Shown: piece after piece, positions 55,104-62,936 of the stretch
Layout: each line of letters begins with the position of its first letter
Numbering within the stretch: the stretch's first letter is position 1
Source of the DNA: [Enterobacter] lignolyticus SCF1
Lineage (GTDB): Bacteria; Pseudomonadota; Gammaproteobacteria; Enterobacterales; Enterobacteriaceae
Direction: 5' to 3'
Length of the DNA: 64,000 bases
NCBI RefSeq assembly: GCF_000164865.1
Contig: NC_014618.1
Location: forward strand, 2,232,001 to 2,296,000
The notes under the pieces: model-generated
Seen by the model: only the letters and a program-made list of their open reading frames with translations
The model's database searches: none
Told to the model about the DNA's origin: nothing
Program-made: the position numbers and the translations under genes

Positions 55104-55733
55104 ATGCTGAAGGTGATTATTAACGATGACGATCGTTTGTTTCGTCAGGGCCTCTTTTTGCTGCTACAGACGCTTTTCCCTGACCAAAAGGTGACGATGC
55201 GGCCTGACGTTAATACGGCGACGGTCGCCGGGGCTGATATTATTGTGCTGACGTTGCGTAGCGGCGAGGCGCTTATTTGCCACCCGGAATTATTCCATCG
55301 CAAACATAGCCTCATTATGGGTCTGGAAGAGCGGGCTGCGCCTGACGCCGGCGCCCCATTACCGCTGTGCTTAAGCGATATTCTCTTTATTCATCGCCAG
55401 GAATCGACGGCTGACGTCAGCCGGAAAATAAGCCATCGCTGGTCCCTGATACAGGGAGAAATACCGGCAAGGGCGCGGGAGATGCCGCGTCAGCGATTGC
55501 TTAACTGCTATGGCTGCCCGCACCGATGGCTGTCGCAGCAGCAGCACCGCATTGCGGCGTTGCTTTATCGCGGCGCTTCTGTGGATGCGATAGCCCGCGA
55601 GCTCGGCGTCAGCGATAAAACCGTCTGCGCCCATAAGCATCTCATCATGAGCAAGTTCAATTTACGCAGCAATTTTGAGCTGCTGTCGTTTCTGCGTCTG
55701 CTGCAGGCGCGGCTTACAGGGGCTTGCCGCTGA
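55104..55733 (+). CDS. LuxR/NarL-type regulator at fimbrial operon end
   Basis: A 209-residue protein with a receiver-like N-terminus (MLKVIINDDDRLFRQGLFLL, acidic pocket Asp present) but no Asp at the usual phosphoacceptor strand (ADIIVLTLRSGE), and a C-terminal HTH_LuxR (LSQQQHRIAALLYRGASVDA, KTVCAHKHLIM). The ATG at 55104 follows AGGTG. It overlaps the convergent DsbC-like gene by 20 bases at the 3' end. It is probably a fimbria-switch or crosstalk regulator; related to the tandem pair at 36.8-38.1 kb. Confidence 0.78.
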   Translation: MLKVIINDDDRLFRQGLFLLLQTLFPDQKVTMRPDVNTATVAGADIIVLTLRSGEALICHPELFHRKHSLIMGLEERAAPDAGAPLPLCLSDILFIHRQESTADVSRKISHRWSLIQGEIPARAREMPRQRLLNCYGCPHRWLSQQQHRIAALLYRGASVDAIARELGVSDKTVCAHKHLIMSKFNLRSNFELLSFLRLLQARLTGACR

Positions 55734-56274
55734 GCTTATTCAGGATCTCCGCTGGCTTAACGCTACCCAGAATCACCTGCGGCGGGTTATCCAGCACGAT
55801 CATCGTCGGCGTAAGCGTAATCCCCAGACGTTCGGCCAGCGCGGACTGCTTGACTATCTCTGCAGAACAGCTTGCGCTGGCGTTATTGCCCGGCAGAAAT
55901 CCGGCCATCGCGTTCTGCAGGCTTTTTTTCCGGTCCGCCGAGCACCATACGCGGGCCATATCCTCAATCACGGAATCGCGAATCGACGGCGGGGCGACGG
56001 TCAGGAACGACATGGTCAGCCCGGCGTCATTGTAGCGCTGGACGTTTTTGACGACCTGCGAGCAGAAGGTGCACTGGTTATCGATAAACACGATCACTTT
56101 GTGCTTTTCATGGGCCGCCGGGTAGGTCACGGGCGTCAGCCCTGGCAGCGTGCGGTTGATATCCTTGAATGCGTCGGCGGCGGTAACGTCAACGTTTGCC
56201 GCAGCGGCGGCGGAAAAAACGTTAAAACTCATCGCCCATACTAGCGGCAGGGCAATCAGCGGAGCAACTTTCAC
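55714..56274 (-). CDS. Secreted DsbC/DsbG-like thiol-disulfide protein
   Basis: A 186-residue periplasmic thioredoxin-fold protein: signal peptide ending AAA (residue 24), active-site CTFC in VFIDNQCTFCSQVV, cis-Pro region TLTPTMIVLDNPPQV and the DsbC-like MARVWCSADRKKSLQNAM. It has no dimerisation domain of DsbC length (about 45 N-terminal residues). GTG start after GAGG. The overlap and proximity to a pilus operon rich in disulfide-bearing subunits suggest it helps their folding. Confidence 0.82.
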   Translation of the reverse strand: MKVAPLIALPLVWAMSFNVFSAAAAANVDVTAADAFKDINRTLPGLTPVTYPAAHEKHKVIVFIDNQCTFCSQVVKNVQRYNDAGLTMSFLTVAPPSIRDSVIEDMARVWCSADRKKSLQNAMAGFLPGNNASASCSAEIVKQSALAERLGITLTPTMIVLDNPPQVILGSVKPAEILNKLSGKPL

Positions 56275-56411
56275 GGAATACCTCGTTTCTCAATGCGTAG
56301 GGTCATCAACAGGGTTTCGGATGGTGCATATTACATCATCGGCAAGGCGGGGGCTGACTTTAAAGGATCCTGACGCTTTGAAGAAAGGAGACCTTTTTGT
56401 ACAGCCCACGC

Positions 56412-56445
56412 GTAGCCGCAAAGCGAGGGGCGGCTTTGCGGCTAC
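56412..56445. other. Long hairpin at the end of the GGDEF-EAL gene
   Basis: GTAGCCGCAAAG and CTTTGCGGCTAC form a 12-base perfect stem around ten bases. It includes the stop codon region of the minus-strand gene. No clear T tract on either strand, so termination is uncertain. Confidence 0.55.
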
Positions 56446-58154
56446 GACGAAAAGGCCGAAATATCCTGCGGTTTGGCAAACAGATATCCCTGAAAGGCGC
56501 AGCAGCCAGCCTCTTTGAGATAGTCAAACTGCGCGGTGGTTTCAACCCCTTCGGCGACCACCTGCAGATCCAGCGCCTTGGCGAGAGTGAGCATCGCGCT
56601 GACAATCCCCTGGTCTTTTTTGCTGTGCGCAATATCGCTGATAAACGTGCGATCGATTTTAATCCGCGTGATGGGCAGATTGCGCAGGTAGTTCATCGAC
56701 GAGTAGCCGGTGCCGAAATCGTCCAGCGCGATGCCGACGCCGTGCGCCATCAGCCGACGAATACCCTCCTGCAGCGGGCTGCCCTGCGCATTGAGGAAGA
56801 TGTTTTCCGTCACTTCGAGAATCAGCTTGTGCGGCGGAATGCGGGTGCGCGTAAGGATATTGAGCACGTCGTCAAAAAACGAGGGCGCGTTAAACTGCAG
56901 CGCGCTGACGTTAACGCTCAGCGTCCACGCCGCTTTTTCCGCATCCTGCGTCCAGGCGGCGAGCTGCTTACAGCCGGTTTCCAGCGCCCACATACCGATG
57001 CTGCCAATCAGCCCCGCGCGCTCCGCCAGCGGGATAAACTGCGCCGGAGAAATCAGTCCGTGCTCGGGGGAGCGCCAGCGCGACAGGGCCTCCATGCCGA
57101 GAATATTCTGCTGCCGGTCGACAATGGGCTGGTACTGCATAAACATCTCGCCGCGATCCAGCGCGCTGCGAAGCGAGATTTCCAGCGCGATGTTTTTGCG
57201 AATGGCTTCGTGCTGCGCCCGATCCGTTTCGTAGAACACCAGCTGGTTTTTACCGTTGTTTTTGGCCTGGTACAGCGCCTGGTCGACCTGCACCAGCAGC
57301 TCATCCATGGTGATGTGGTTGCCAAAAAATATGCGTCCGCCGATGCTGCCTGAAATCGACAGCCGGCTCTGTTTGCGGGAGGGGCTGTGCGCCGAGTCGG
57401 GCAAAAAGTAGGGCGCCGCCATCGCTTTCAGGATGCGCTTACCGATTTTGGCCGCATTTTCAATGGCCGTGTCGGCGTTATCGCCGAGATCGGTGAGGAT
57501 CATTAAAAACTCATCGCCGCCCATACGGGCGACGGTATCGCGCTTACGGGTGCACTCCGTTAAGCGCCGCGCCAGTTCGATCAGCAGCTTGTCGCCGTGT
57601 CCGTGGCCGAAGTGATCGTTAAATCCTTTAAAACCATCCAGATCGATGGACATCAGGGCGCAGAACTGCCCGCTCAGCGCGGAGTCACGCTGCGCTTCCA
57701 GAAAACGTTCGGCAAACATCCGGCGGTTATATAAACCGGTCAGGTCGTCCTGACGGCTCAGGCGCTGGGCTTCCTGCTCGACGTGCTTGAGTTTGGTGAT
57801 ATCGGCGCGAATGGCGATATATTTGTCCGGTCTGCCGTTATCGCCGAGAAACGGAACGATCGTGCTGTAGACCCAGTATATCGAACCGTCTTTCGCGCGA
57901 TTGCACACTTCGCCCTGCCAGATGCGCCCGTGGGCGATCGTATTCCAGAATTCTTTAAAAAAGCGGGGCGGGTGGTAACCGGAGTTGATCAGCTTATGCG
58001 TATTGCCGCAAAGCTCGTCGCGCGAATATTGCGAGATCTCACAAAAGCGATCGTTGACCTGGATAATCACCCCCTTCTGGTTGGTGATGGCCACGATGGC
58101 ATGAGCATTCAGCGCGGAAATGTAATCCGCAATTTCTTTTTCTGTAGCGTTCAA
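56442..58154 (-). CDS. PAS-GGDEF-EAL cyclic-di-GMP enzyme
   Basis: A 570-residue cytoplasmic protein with an N-terminal PAS domain (about 10-130, VNDRFCEISQYSRDELCG), a GGDEF domain (about 140-310) with intact MGGDEF and an EAL domain (about 320-565) with GMEALSRW, VTENIF, LDDFGTGYSS, IKIDRTFI and EGVET all present. Both synthase and phosphodiesterase sites look intact, so the net activity cannot be read from sequence. TTG start (only candidate, AAAGG 10 bases before). It could link surface attachment of the adjacent fimbria to c-di-GMP. Confidence 0.9.
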   Translation of the reverse strand: MNATEKEIADYISALNAHAIVAITNQKGVIIQVNDRFCEISQYSRDELCGNTHKLINSGYHPPRFFKEFWNTIAHGRIWQGEVCNRAKDGSIYWVYSTIVPFLGDNGRPDKYIAIRADITKLKHVEQEAQRLSRQDDLTGLYNRRMFAERFLEAQRDSALSGQFCALMSIDLDGFKGFNDHFGHGHGDKLLIELARRLTECTRKRDTVARMGGDEFLMILTDLGDNADTAIENAAKIGKRILKAMAAPYFLPDSAHSPSRKQSRLSISGSIGGRIFFGNHITMDELLVQVDQALYQAKNNGKNQLVFYETDRAQHEAIRKNIALEISLRSALDRGEMFMQYQPIVDRQQNILGMEALSRWRSPEHGLISPAQFIPLAERAGLIGSIGMWALETGCKQLAAWTQDAEKAAWTLSVNVSALQFNAPSFFDDVLNILTRTRIPPHKLILEVTENIFLNAQGSPLQEGIRRLMAHGVGIALDDFGTGYSSMNYLRNLPITRIKIDRTFISDIAHSKKDQGIVSAMLTLAKALDLQVVAEGVETTAQFDYLKEAGCCAFQGYLFAKPQDISAFSS

Positions 58155-58757
58155 CGGAGAAGTGCCTTTGAGTGCCAGAGAACAGGCTATTGTCGGGTTT
58201 CAATTCAGTGTCGGAAGATCGTAATACGATAGCATGCGCGACAGTGTAATAATGCAAATATCTGGTCTATTTTTATACACATTTGTATTTGCTACGTAAA
58301 TGTGAAATTTATTATTGCTATAATGTTAATAGTTGAGTTTAACATAAGTTTTTTAGATAACAAACTGATAATGAACCGCTTTAGCATGGCCAGAACCATC
58401 GCATCTGGCGGAGATTATAAATGCTGAATTATTCCGGATTGCTGAGCAATATGCCGGTGAATGGCGGGCTGAATACATCGGAAAAACGGTTGTGTCTTAT
58501 TTTCCGGTAGACCGTTAAATATTCCTGGCGGGTGTTCCAATTACGGGGCGTTCGGCGGCCATAACGATTTCCTCACCCCTGGACAGTCGCGAACGACCCG
58601 TTTTGCTACCGGTTCCTGCCAGCAAAATACCGGCTGGCGATGCCGCAGGGCACACGGAGAGGTGCGGCCAGATCATTAATCATTTCTACAGCGCCGTAAA
58701 AGACGGTATCATTGCGCTACGAGTCATCCCAAAAAGCAAACTTAATTAGTAATCAAT
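58155..58757. other. Intergenic region upstream of fabV
   Basis: A 600-base stretch with an AT-rich first half (58260-58400). It holds a possible 29-codon frame at 58421-58510 (MLNYSGLLSNMPVNGGLNTS start) preceded by GGAG at good spacing, but I cannot support it with homology. No recognised RNA, terminator or operator. It separates the c-di-GMP gene from fabV. Confidence 0.3.
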
Positions 58758-59951
58758 ATGATAATCAAACCAAAAATCCGTGGATTCATCTGTACGACAA
58801 CGCATCCCACTGGCTGCAAGGCCAATGTGAACAGACAAATCGACTATGTGAAGAAAAACGGGCAGATGGCTAAAGGTCCTGCCCGGGTGCTGGTTATTGG
58901 CGCCTCTACCGGTTACGGGCTTGCTTCGCGCATCTCTGCGGCGTTTGGCAGCGGCGCGGCGACTATCGGCGTGTTTTTTGAAAAACCGGGCATCGAGTCT
59001 AAGCCGGGCTCCGCGGGCTGGTATAACTCAGCCGCGTTTGACGAAGCCGCCAAAAAGGAAGGGCTGTATTCTAAAAGCATTAACGGTGACGCGTTCTCCG
59101 ACGAATGCCGCGATGAGGTGATTAAACTCATCAAAGAAGACCTCGGTCAGATTGATTTAGTGGTTTACTCGCTGGCCTCTCCGGTACGCAAGATGCCGAA
59201 AACCGGTGAAATCGTCCGCTCTGCGCTGAAGCCTATCGGCGAGGTTTACACCTCAAAAGCGATTGATACCAACAAGGATCAAATCACGACCGCCAGCATT
59301 GAGCCGGCGACCGAAGAAGAAGTGCAGAACACCGTTACCGTCATGGGCGGCGAAGACTGGGAGCTGTGGATCGACGCGCTGAGCAAAGCCAACGTGCTGG
59401 CAGACGGCGTTAAAACCGTGGCCTACTCCTACATCGGTACCGACCTGACGTGGCCTATCTACTGGCACGGCGCGCTGGGCAAAGCGAAAGAAGACCTCGA
59501 CCGCGCGGCAAGCGCACTGCGTGGCCAGCTGGCGCCGCTGCACGGCTCGGCAAACGTTGCGGTGCTGAAATCCGTGGTGACCCAGGCCTCTTCGGCTATC
59601 CCGGTGATGCCGCTGTATATCTCTATGGTCTTCAAGCTGATGAAAGAGCAGGGGATTCACGAAGGGTGCATCGAGCAAATTAACCGCCTGATGACCACCA
59701 GCCTGTACGGCGAGAAAAATGCGCTTGATGACAACCAGCGTATCCGTATGGACGACTGGGAGCTGCGTGAAGATATCCAGCAGGCGTGCCGCGACCTGTG
59801 GCCGCTGATCACCACCGAAAACCTGGCCCAGGAAACCGACTATGCCGGTTACAAGCAGGAGTTCCTGAACCTGTTTGGCTTCGGCTTTGCGGAAGTGGAT
59901 TACGATGCTGACGTGAACCCGGAAGTGGAGTTCGACGTCGTTACGCTGTAA
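58758..59951 (+). CDS. fabV: Trans-2-enoyl-CoA/ACP reductase FabV
   Basis: A 397-residue NADH-dependent enoyl reductase of the FabV type that completes fatty-acid elongation and is naturally insensitive to triclosan. It has N-terminal KPKIRGFICTTTHPTGC, the Rossmann segment VLVIGASTGYGLASRI and the Y-x8-K catalytic pair in IYWHGALGKAK. E. coli lacks FabV and uses FabI. No clear ribosome site precedes the ATG, but the start matches the family. A strong terminator follows. Confidence 0.96.
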   Translation: MIIKPKIRGFICTTTHPTGCKANVNRQIDYVKKNGQMAKGPARVLVIGASTGYGLASRISAAFGSGAATIGVFFEKPGIESKPGSAGWYNSAAFDEAAKKEGLYSKSINGDAFSDECRDEVIKLIKEDLGQIDLVVYSLASPVRKMPKTGEIVRSALKPIGEVYTSKAIDTNKDQITTASIEPATEEEVQNTVTVMGGEDWELWIDALSKANVLADGVKTVAYSYIGTDLTWPIYWHGALGKAKEDLDRAASALRGQLAPLHGSANVAVLKSVVTQASSAIPVMPLYISMVFKLMKEQGIHEGCIEQINRLMTTSLYGEKNALDDNQRIRMDDWELREDIQQACRDLWPLITTENLAQETDYAGYKQEFLNLFGFGFAEVDYDADVNPEVEFDVVTL

Positions 59952-59973
59952 TCCGGCGTTCAGACTGAAAGTG

Positions 59974-59998
59974 AAAAGGGGCGAAAGCCCCTTTTTTT
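59974..59998. terminator. Terminator between fabV and the TcyP-like gene
   Basis: AAAAGGGGC and GCCCCTTTT pair around GAAA and are followed by a T run on the plus strand and T on the minus strand (AAAA at 59974-59977), so both convergent genes may use it. Confidence 0.92.
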
Positions 59999-60028
59999 GA
60001 TCCACGAATGGTGATGCCATGTATCCGA

Positions 60029-61372
60029 TCAGTTTGGCGTCGTCTGTCGCTGCGGTTCACCGGCACTTTTATTGAGCATTCGGGTTGCCAGCACGCCGGA
60101 CATCATCGAGCCATTGACGTTCAGCGCAGTTCTCGCCATATCGACGACGGGTTCAATGGCAATGAAGATACCGACCAGCGCGACCGGGAAATTGAGCGTC
60201 GACAGGACGATCAGCGCGGCAAACGTACCGCCGCCGCCAACACCGGCGACGCCGATAGAGCCGAGCGCGATAGCGGGCAGCATCGCGGCCAGAAACGAAA
60301 TGGACAGCGGATCGATGCCTAACGTCGGGGCAATCATCGCCACCATCACTGCCGGATAAATACCGGCGCAGCCGTTTTGCCCCATGCTGGAGCCAAATGA
60401 TGCGGAAATACTGGCAATGGTATTGGGCACGCCGAATCTTTCCTGAGCGGAGATAGCCAGCGGTATGGCGGCCGCGCTGCTGCGGGAGACAAAGGCAAAC
60501 GTCAGCACCGGCCACACGGTTTTGTAGTACTGCACCGGGTTGTGCCCGCTAAGCGCAAGCAATAGCGCGTGTACAATAAACATCATTAGCACGGCAAGAT
60601 AGCAGGCGCCGATAAAACCAAGCAGGCTGGCGAATTGCTCGATTTGATAGGATGAGAAGACTTTCGCCATGAGCGCCATGACCCCATAGGGGGTGAGGGC
60701 GATAACAATACGCACCATCTTCATGACCCACACCTGCGTGGCGTTAATCGCCGCGCTTAATTTCGCGCCTTCTTCCGGCGCATCTTTTTTAACTTTCAGC
60801 AGCGCGATGCCGGCCAGCAATGTGAAAATCACGATGCCGATGACGGAAACGCTGCGCGCGCCGGTCAGGTCAAGAAAGAGGTTGGTCGGGATTAGCGACG
60901 TAAGCAGCTGCGGCAAGGATACGCTGGCGGTTTTAGTGACATCATCCGCGGTCAGGGTGGACTGCATATGTCCAAATGCGCTGGCATCAAGCCCAAGCGC
61001 CTGCGTCGTCAGCAACCCGACGAAACCAGCCGTCATCACCAGAAATAACATACAGCCAACGATCGTGAGCGACATTTTGCCGATACCGGCGCTGTTTTCG
61101 AGTTTATTAATAGCTGAAAGGATAGAAATAAAGATAAGCGGAATAGCAACAAGTTTCAGTAAATTCACATAACCGTTACCAATAATACTGTACCAGTCAA
61201 TCACCGTCTTACTGCTGTCTGCGTGGATAAGATGCAGGGATAACCCGATTACTGCGCCAATAAAGATGGCAATAAAAACACTTTTAGAGAGAGAAGCGCT
61301 TTTTTGGTCGATTCTGAATATTCCCCATGAACAGACCAGAAACAGCACGATATAGGCGAGCGTAATGAACAT
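60029..61372 (-). CDS. TcyP/YdjN-like dicarboxylate/cystine symporter
   Basis: A 447-residue DAACS (SLC1-type) sodium/proton-coupled symporter related to E. coli TcyP (L-cystine importer). Characteristic features: IIGNGYVNLLKLVAIPLIFISIL, hairpin FAFVSRSSAAAIPLAIS, GSSMGQNGCAGIYPAVMVAM and GVAGVGGGGTFAALIVLS. Residues differ from TcyP elsewhere, so it may be a paralogue with another substrate. The ATG at 61372 (AGAGG upstream) is preferred to 61393, seven codons earlier. Confidence 0.82.
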   Translation of the reverse strand: MFITLAYIVLFLVCSWGIFRIDQKSASLSKSVFIAIFIGAVIGLSLHLIHADSSKTVIDWYSIIGNGYVNLLKLVAIPLIFISILSAINKLENSAGIGKMSLTIVGCMLFLVMTAGFVGLLTTQALGLDASAFGHMQSTLTADDVTKTASVSLPQLLTSLIPTNLFLDLTGARSVSVIGIVIFTLLAGIALLKVKKDAPEEGAKLSAAINATQVWVMKMVRIVIALTPYGVMALMAKVFSSYQIEQFASLLGFIGACYLAVLMMFIVHALLLALSGHNPVQYYKTVWPVLTFAFVSRSSAAAIPLAISAQERFGVPNTIASISASFGSSMGQNGCAGIYPAVMVAMIAPTLGIDPLSISFLAAMLPAIALGSIGVAGVGGGGTFAALIVLSTLNFPVALVGIFIAIEPVVDMARTALNVNGSMMSGVLATRMLNKSAGEPQRQTTPN

Positions 61373-61694
61373 AGTGTAAGCCTCTTGCCCCATTCAGCAC
61401 CTGAAATGCCGGAAAGAGTTTAGTTTTTAGTCAGTAAATCTGTAATTTTTCTCAATTACAGGACCGTGGGGATTATAAGGACAGGCAGGATAGATGACCA
61501 CATATTCAGTATGTATTTTTCATATTATCGATGAGCGTATTACGTATCGTTATGGGGAAGTGAAAAATACACAGGCGGATAAAAACAAAGACAAAGTAAA
61601 TACAGACTACATTAGCAGCGTGCAGAGTAAGTAAGAAGGATAGGTGTTTGAGATAAAGAGAAGAGAACGAGCACCAGATCACGAAACTGTGAAA

Positions 61695-61771
61695 TGGTGC
61701 GTCCGAGTGGACTCGAACCACCGACCCCCACCATGTCAAGGTGGTGCTCTAACCAACTGAGCTACGGACGC
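61695..61771 (-). tRNA. tRNA-Val (GAC), third copy
   Basis: Seventy-seven bases including CCA (encoded TGG at 61695). The minus strand reads GCGTCCGTAGCTCAGTTGG at the 5' end, with anticodon loop CTTGACA (GAC). The acceptor arm GCGTCCG pairs with CGGACGC. Matches E. coli valW. Confidence 0.97.
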
Positions 61772-61775
61772 AGAA

Positions 61776-61852
61776 TGGTGCGTTTAATTGGACTCGAACC
61801 AACGACCCCCACCATGTCAAGGTGGTGCTCTAACCAACTGAGCTATAAACGC
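61776..61852 (-). tRNA. tRNA-Val (GAC), second copy
   Basis: Seventy-seven bases with encoded CCA. Acceptor arm GCGTTTA/TAAACGC, anticodon loop CTTGACA. Differs from the first copy only at a few acceptor/T-stem bases, with base pairing preserved. Spacing of four bases from its neighbours. Confidence 0.97.
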
Positions 61853-61854
61853 AA

Positions 61855-61931
61855 TGGTGCGTTCAATTGGACTCGAACCAACGACCCCCACCATGTCAAG
61901 GTGGTGCTCTAACCAACTGAGCTATGAACGC
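61855..61931 (-). tRNA. tRNA-Val (GAC), first copy
   Basis: Seventy-seven bases with encoded CCA. Acceptor arm GCGTTCA/TGAACGC as in E. coli valV, anticodon loop CTTGACA. First in the three-gene transcript, downstream of the promoter at 61957-61985. Confidence 0.97.
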
Positions 61932-61956
61932 AACGTTGTGGTGACAACGGGGACGA

Positions 61957-61985
61957 ATATTAGCGGCAGCCACGGGGCGTGGCAA
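61957..61985 (-). promoter_or_regulatory. Promoter of the tRNA-Val cluster
   Basis: Minus strand TTGCCA (61980-61985) and TAATAT (61957-61962) with exactly 17 bases between them, followed by a GC-rich discriminator (TCGTCCCCG) typical of stringently controlled stable-RNA promoters. Confidence 0.85.
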
Positions 61986-62279
61986 GAGGGAAATGTCACT
62001 TTTCTTCCGTATTTCACGCGATTGAACGACTATTGCGCAAGTTTTCCCTTATTGCACGATGAACCTGTCTGTTCTTTGAGCAGCGGCCCGGTCCGGATGC
62101 CGGAAGTCGCCGGCGCGAGGGGAAATATCGCACCGCTATTGGTTAAATACCGTTATCCGTCAAGGGGTTGTCCTGATGGAGCAAAAGAGGAAGTTAATAT
62201 AAAATGTACCTGTAGGTTTTAGCCATACACCGGCCGGGTGAGGTCATGCCGCCGAAAATGCACCATACAGGGGTTATCG
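61986..62279. other. Intergenic region tRNA promoter to acetyltransferase
   Basis: About 290 bases with no supported gene. A TATAAA at about 62195-62200 may be a -10 element for the acetyltransferase gene, but no well-spaced -35 was seen. Confidence 0.3.
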
Positions 62280-62888
62280 ATGAAGAACAAAGAAAGAAAA
62301 GCGCGCGGCCTGCCCTACCATTATGACGATCCGGAGATCATTGATGAGCAGAAGGCGTACGTCGAAAGGCTGTACGATTTTAATGCCACGCGCCCCTGCG
62401 AGCAGGAAAAGCGGCAAACGCTGCTTAAGGCGATGTTTGCGGAAATAGGGGAAGGCTGCCAGGTCGAACCGCCGGTGCGCTCCAACTGGGGCTGCCGGAA
62501 CGTGCATCTGGGCCGCGGGGTGTTTTGTAATACCAATCTCACTTTTATCGATGATGCCGGGATCTACATCGGTGATAACACGATGATCGCGCCGAACGTG
62601 GTGATCACCACCGCAGGCCATCCCATACTGCCCATATTGCGCGAACATAACTATGTCTACGCGTTTGCGGTACATATTGGCAAAAACGTCTGGATCGGTT
62701 CTGGCGTACAAATCCTGCCGGGCGTCACTATCGGCGACAATTCAGTGATTGGTGCCGGAAGCGTCGTGACCAGGGATATCCCGGCAAACGCGGTGGCGTT
62801 TGGCGTTCCCTGTCGGGTGGTGCGGGAGATTGGCGAGCAGGATAAGCAGTTTTACTTTAAAGATAAGCCGCTGGACGTCCAGGAGTAA
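62280..62888 (+). CDS. Maltose/galactoside O-acetyltransferase family protein
   Basis: A 202-residue hexapeptide-repeat (left-handed beta-helix) acetyltransferase of the Maa/LacA/NodL family that uses acetyl-CoA. The Maa-type N-terminus (RGLPYHYDDPEIIDEQKAYV), catalytic TTAGHP and NVWIGSGVQILPGVTIGDNS repeats are clear. ATG at 62280 follows AGGGG; a longer frame has no ribosome site. The acceptor sugar is unknown. Confidence 0.88.
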   Translation: MKNKERKARGLPYHYDDPEIIDEQKAYVERLYDFNATRPCEQEKRQTLLKAMFAEIGEGCQVEPPVRSNWGCRNVHLGRGVFCNTNLTFIDDAGIYIGDNTMIAPNVVITTAGHPILPILREHNYVYAFAVHIGKNVWIGSGVQILPGVTIGDNSVIGAGSVVTRDIPANAVAFGVPCRVVREIGEQDKQFYFKDKPLDVQE

Positions 62889-62906
62889 CCGCGCGAGGCG
62901 ATTAGA

Positions 62907-62931
62907 AGGCCGCCGTGGAAGGCGGCGGCCT
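62907..62931. terminator. Hairpin between acetyltransferase and mdtK
   Basis: AGGCCGCCG and CGGCGGCCT make a nine-base stem around TGGAAGG between converging genes. T tracts are short, so it may act both ways or partly with Rho. Confidence 0.55.
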
Positions 62932-62936
62932 GTGGA

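Noticed and set aside
61695..61931. Three near-identical 77-base units looking like a repeat array
   Set aside because: They are tRNA-Val genes, each with cloverleaf and CCA; not CRISPR or a mobile repeat.
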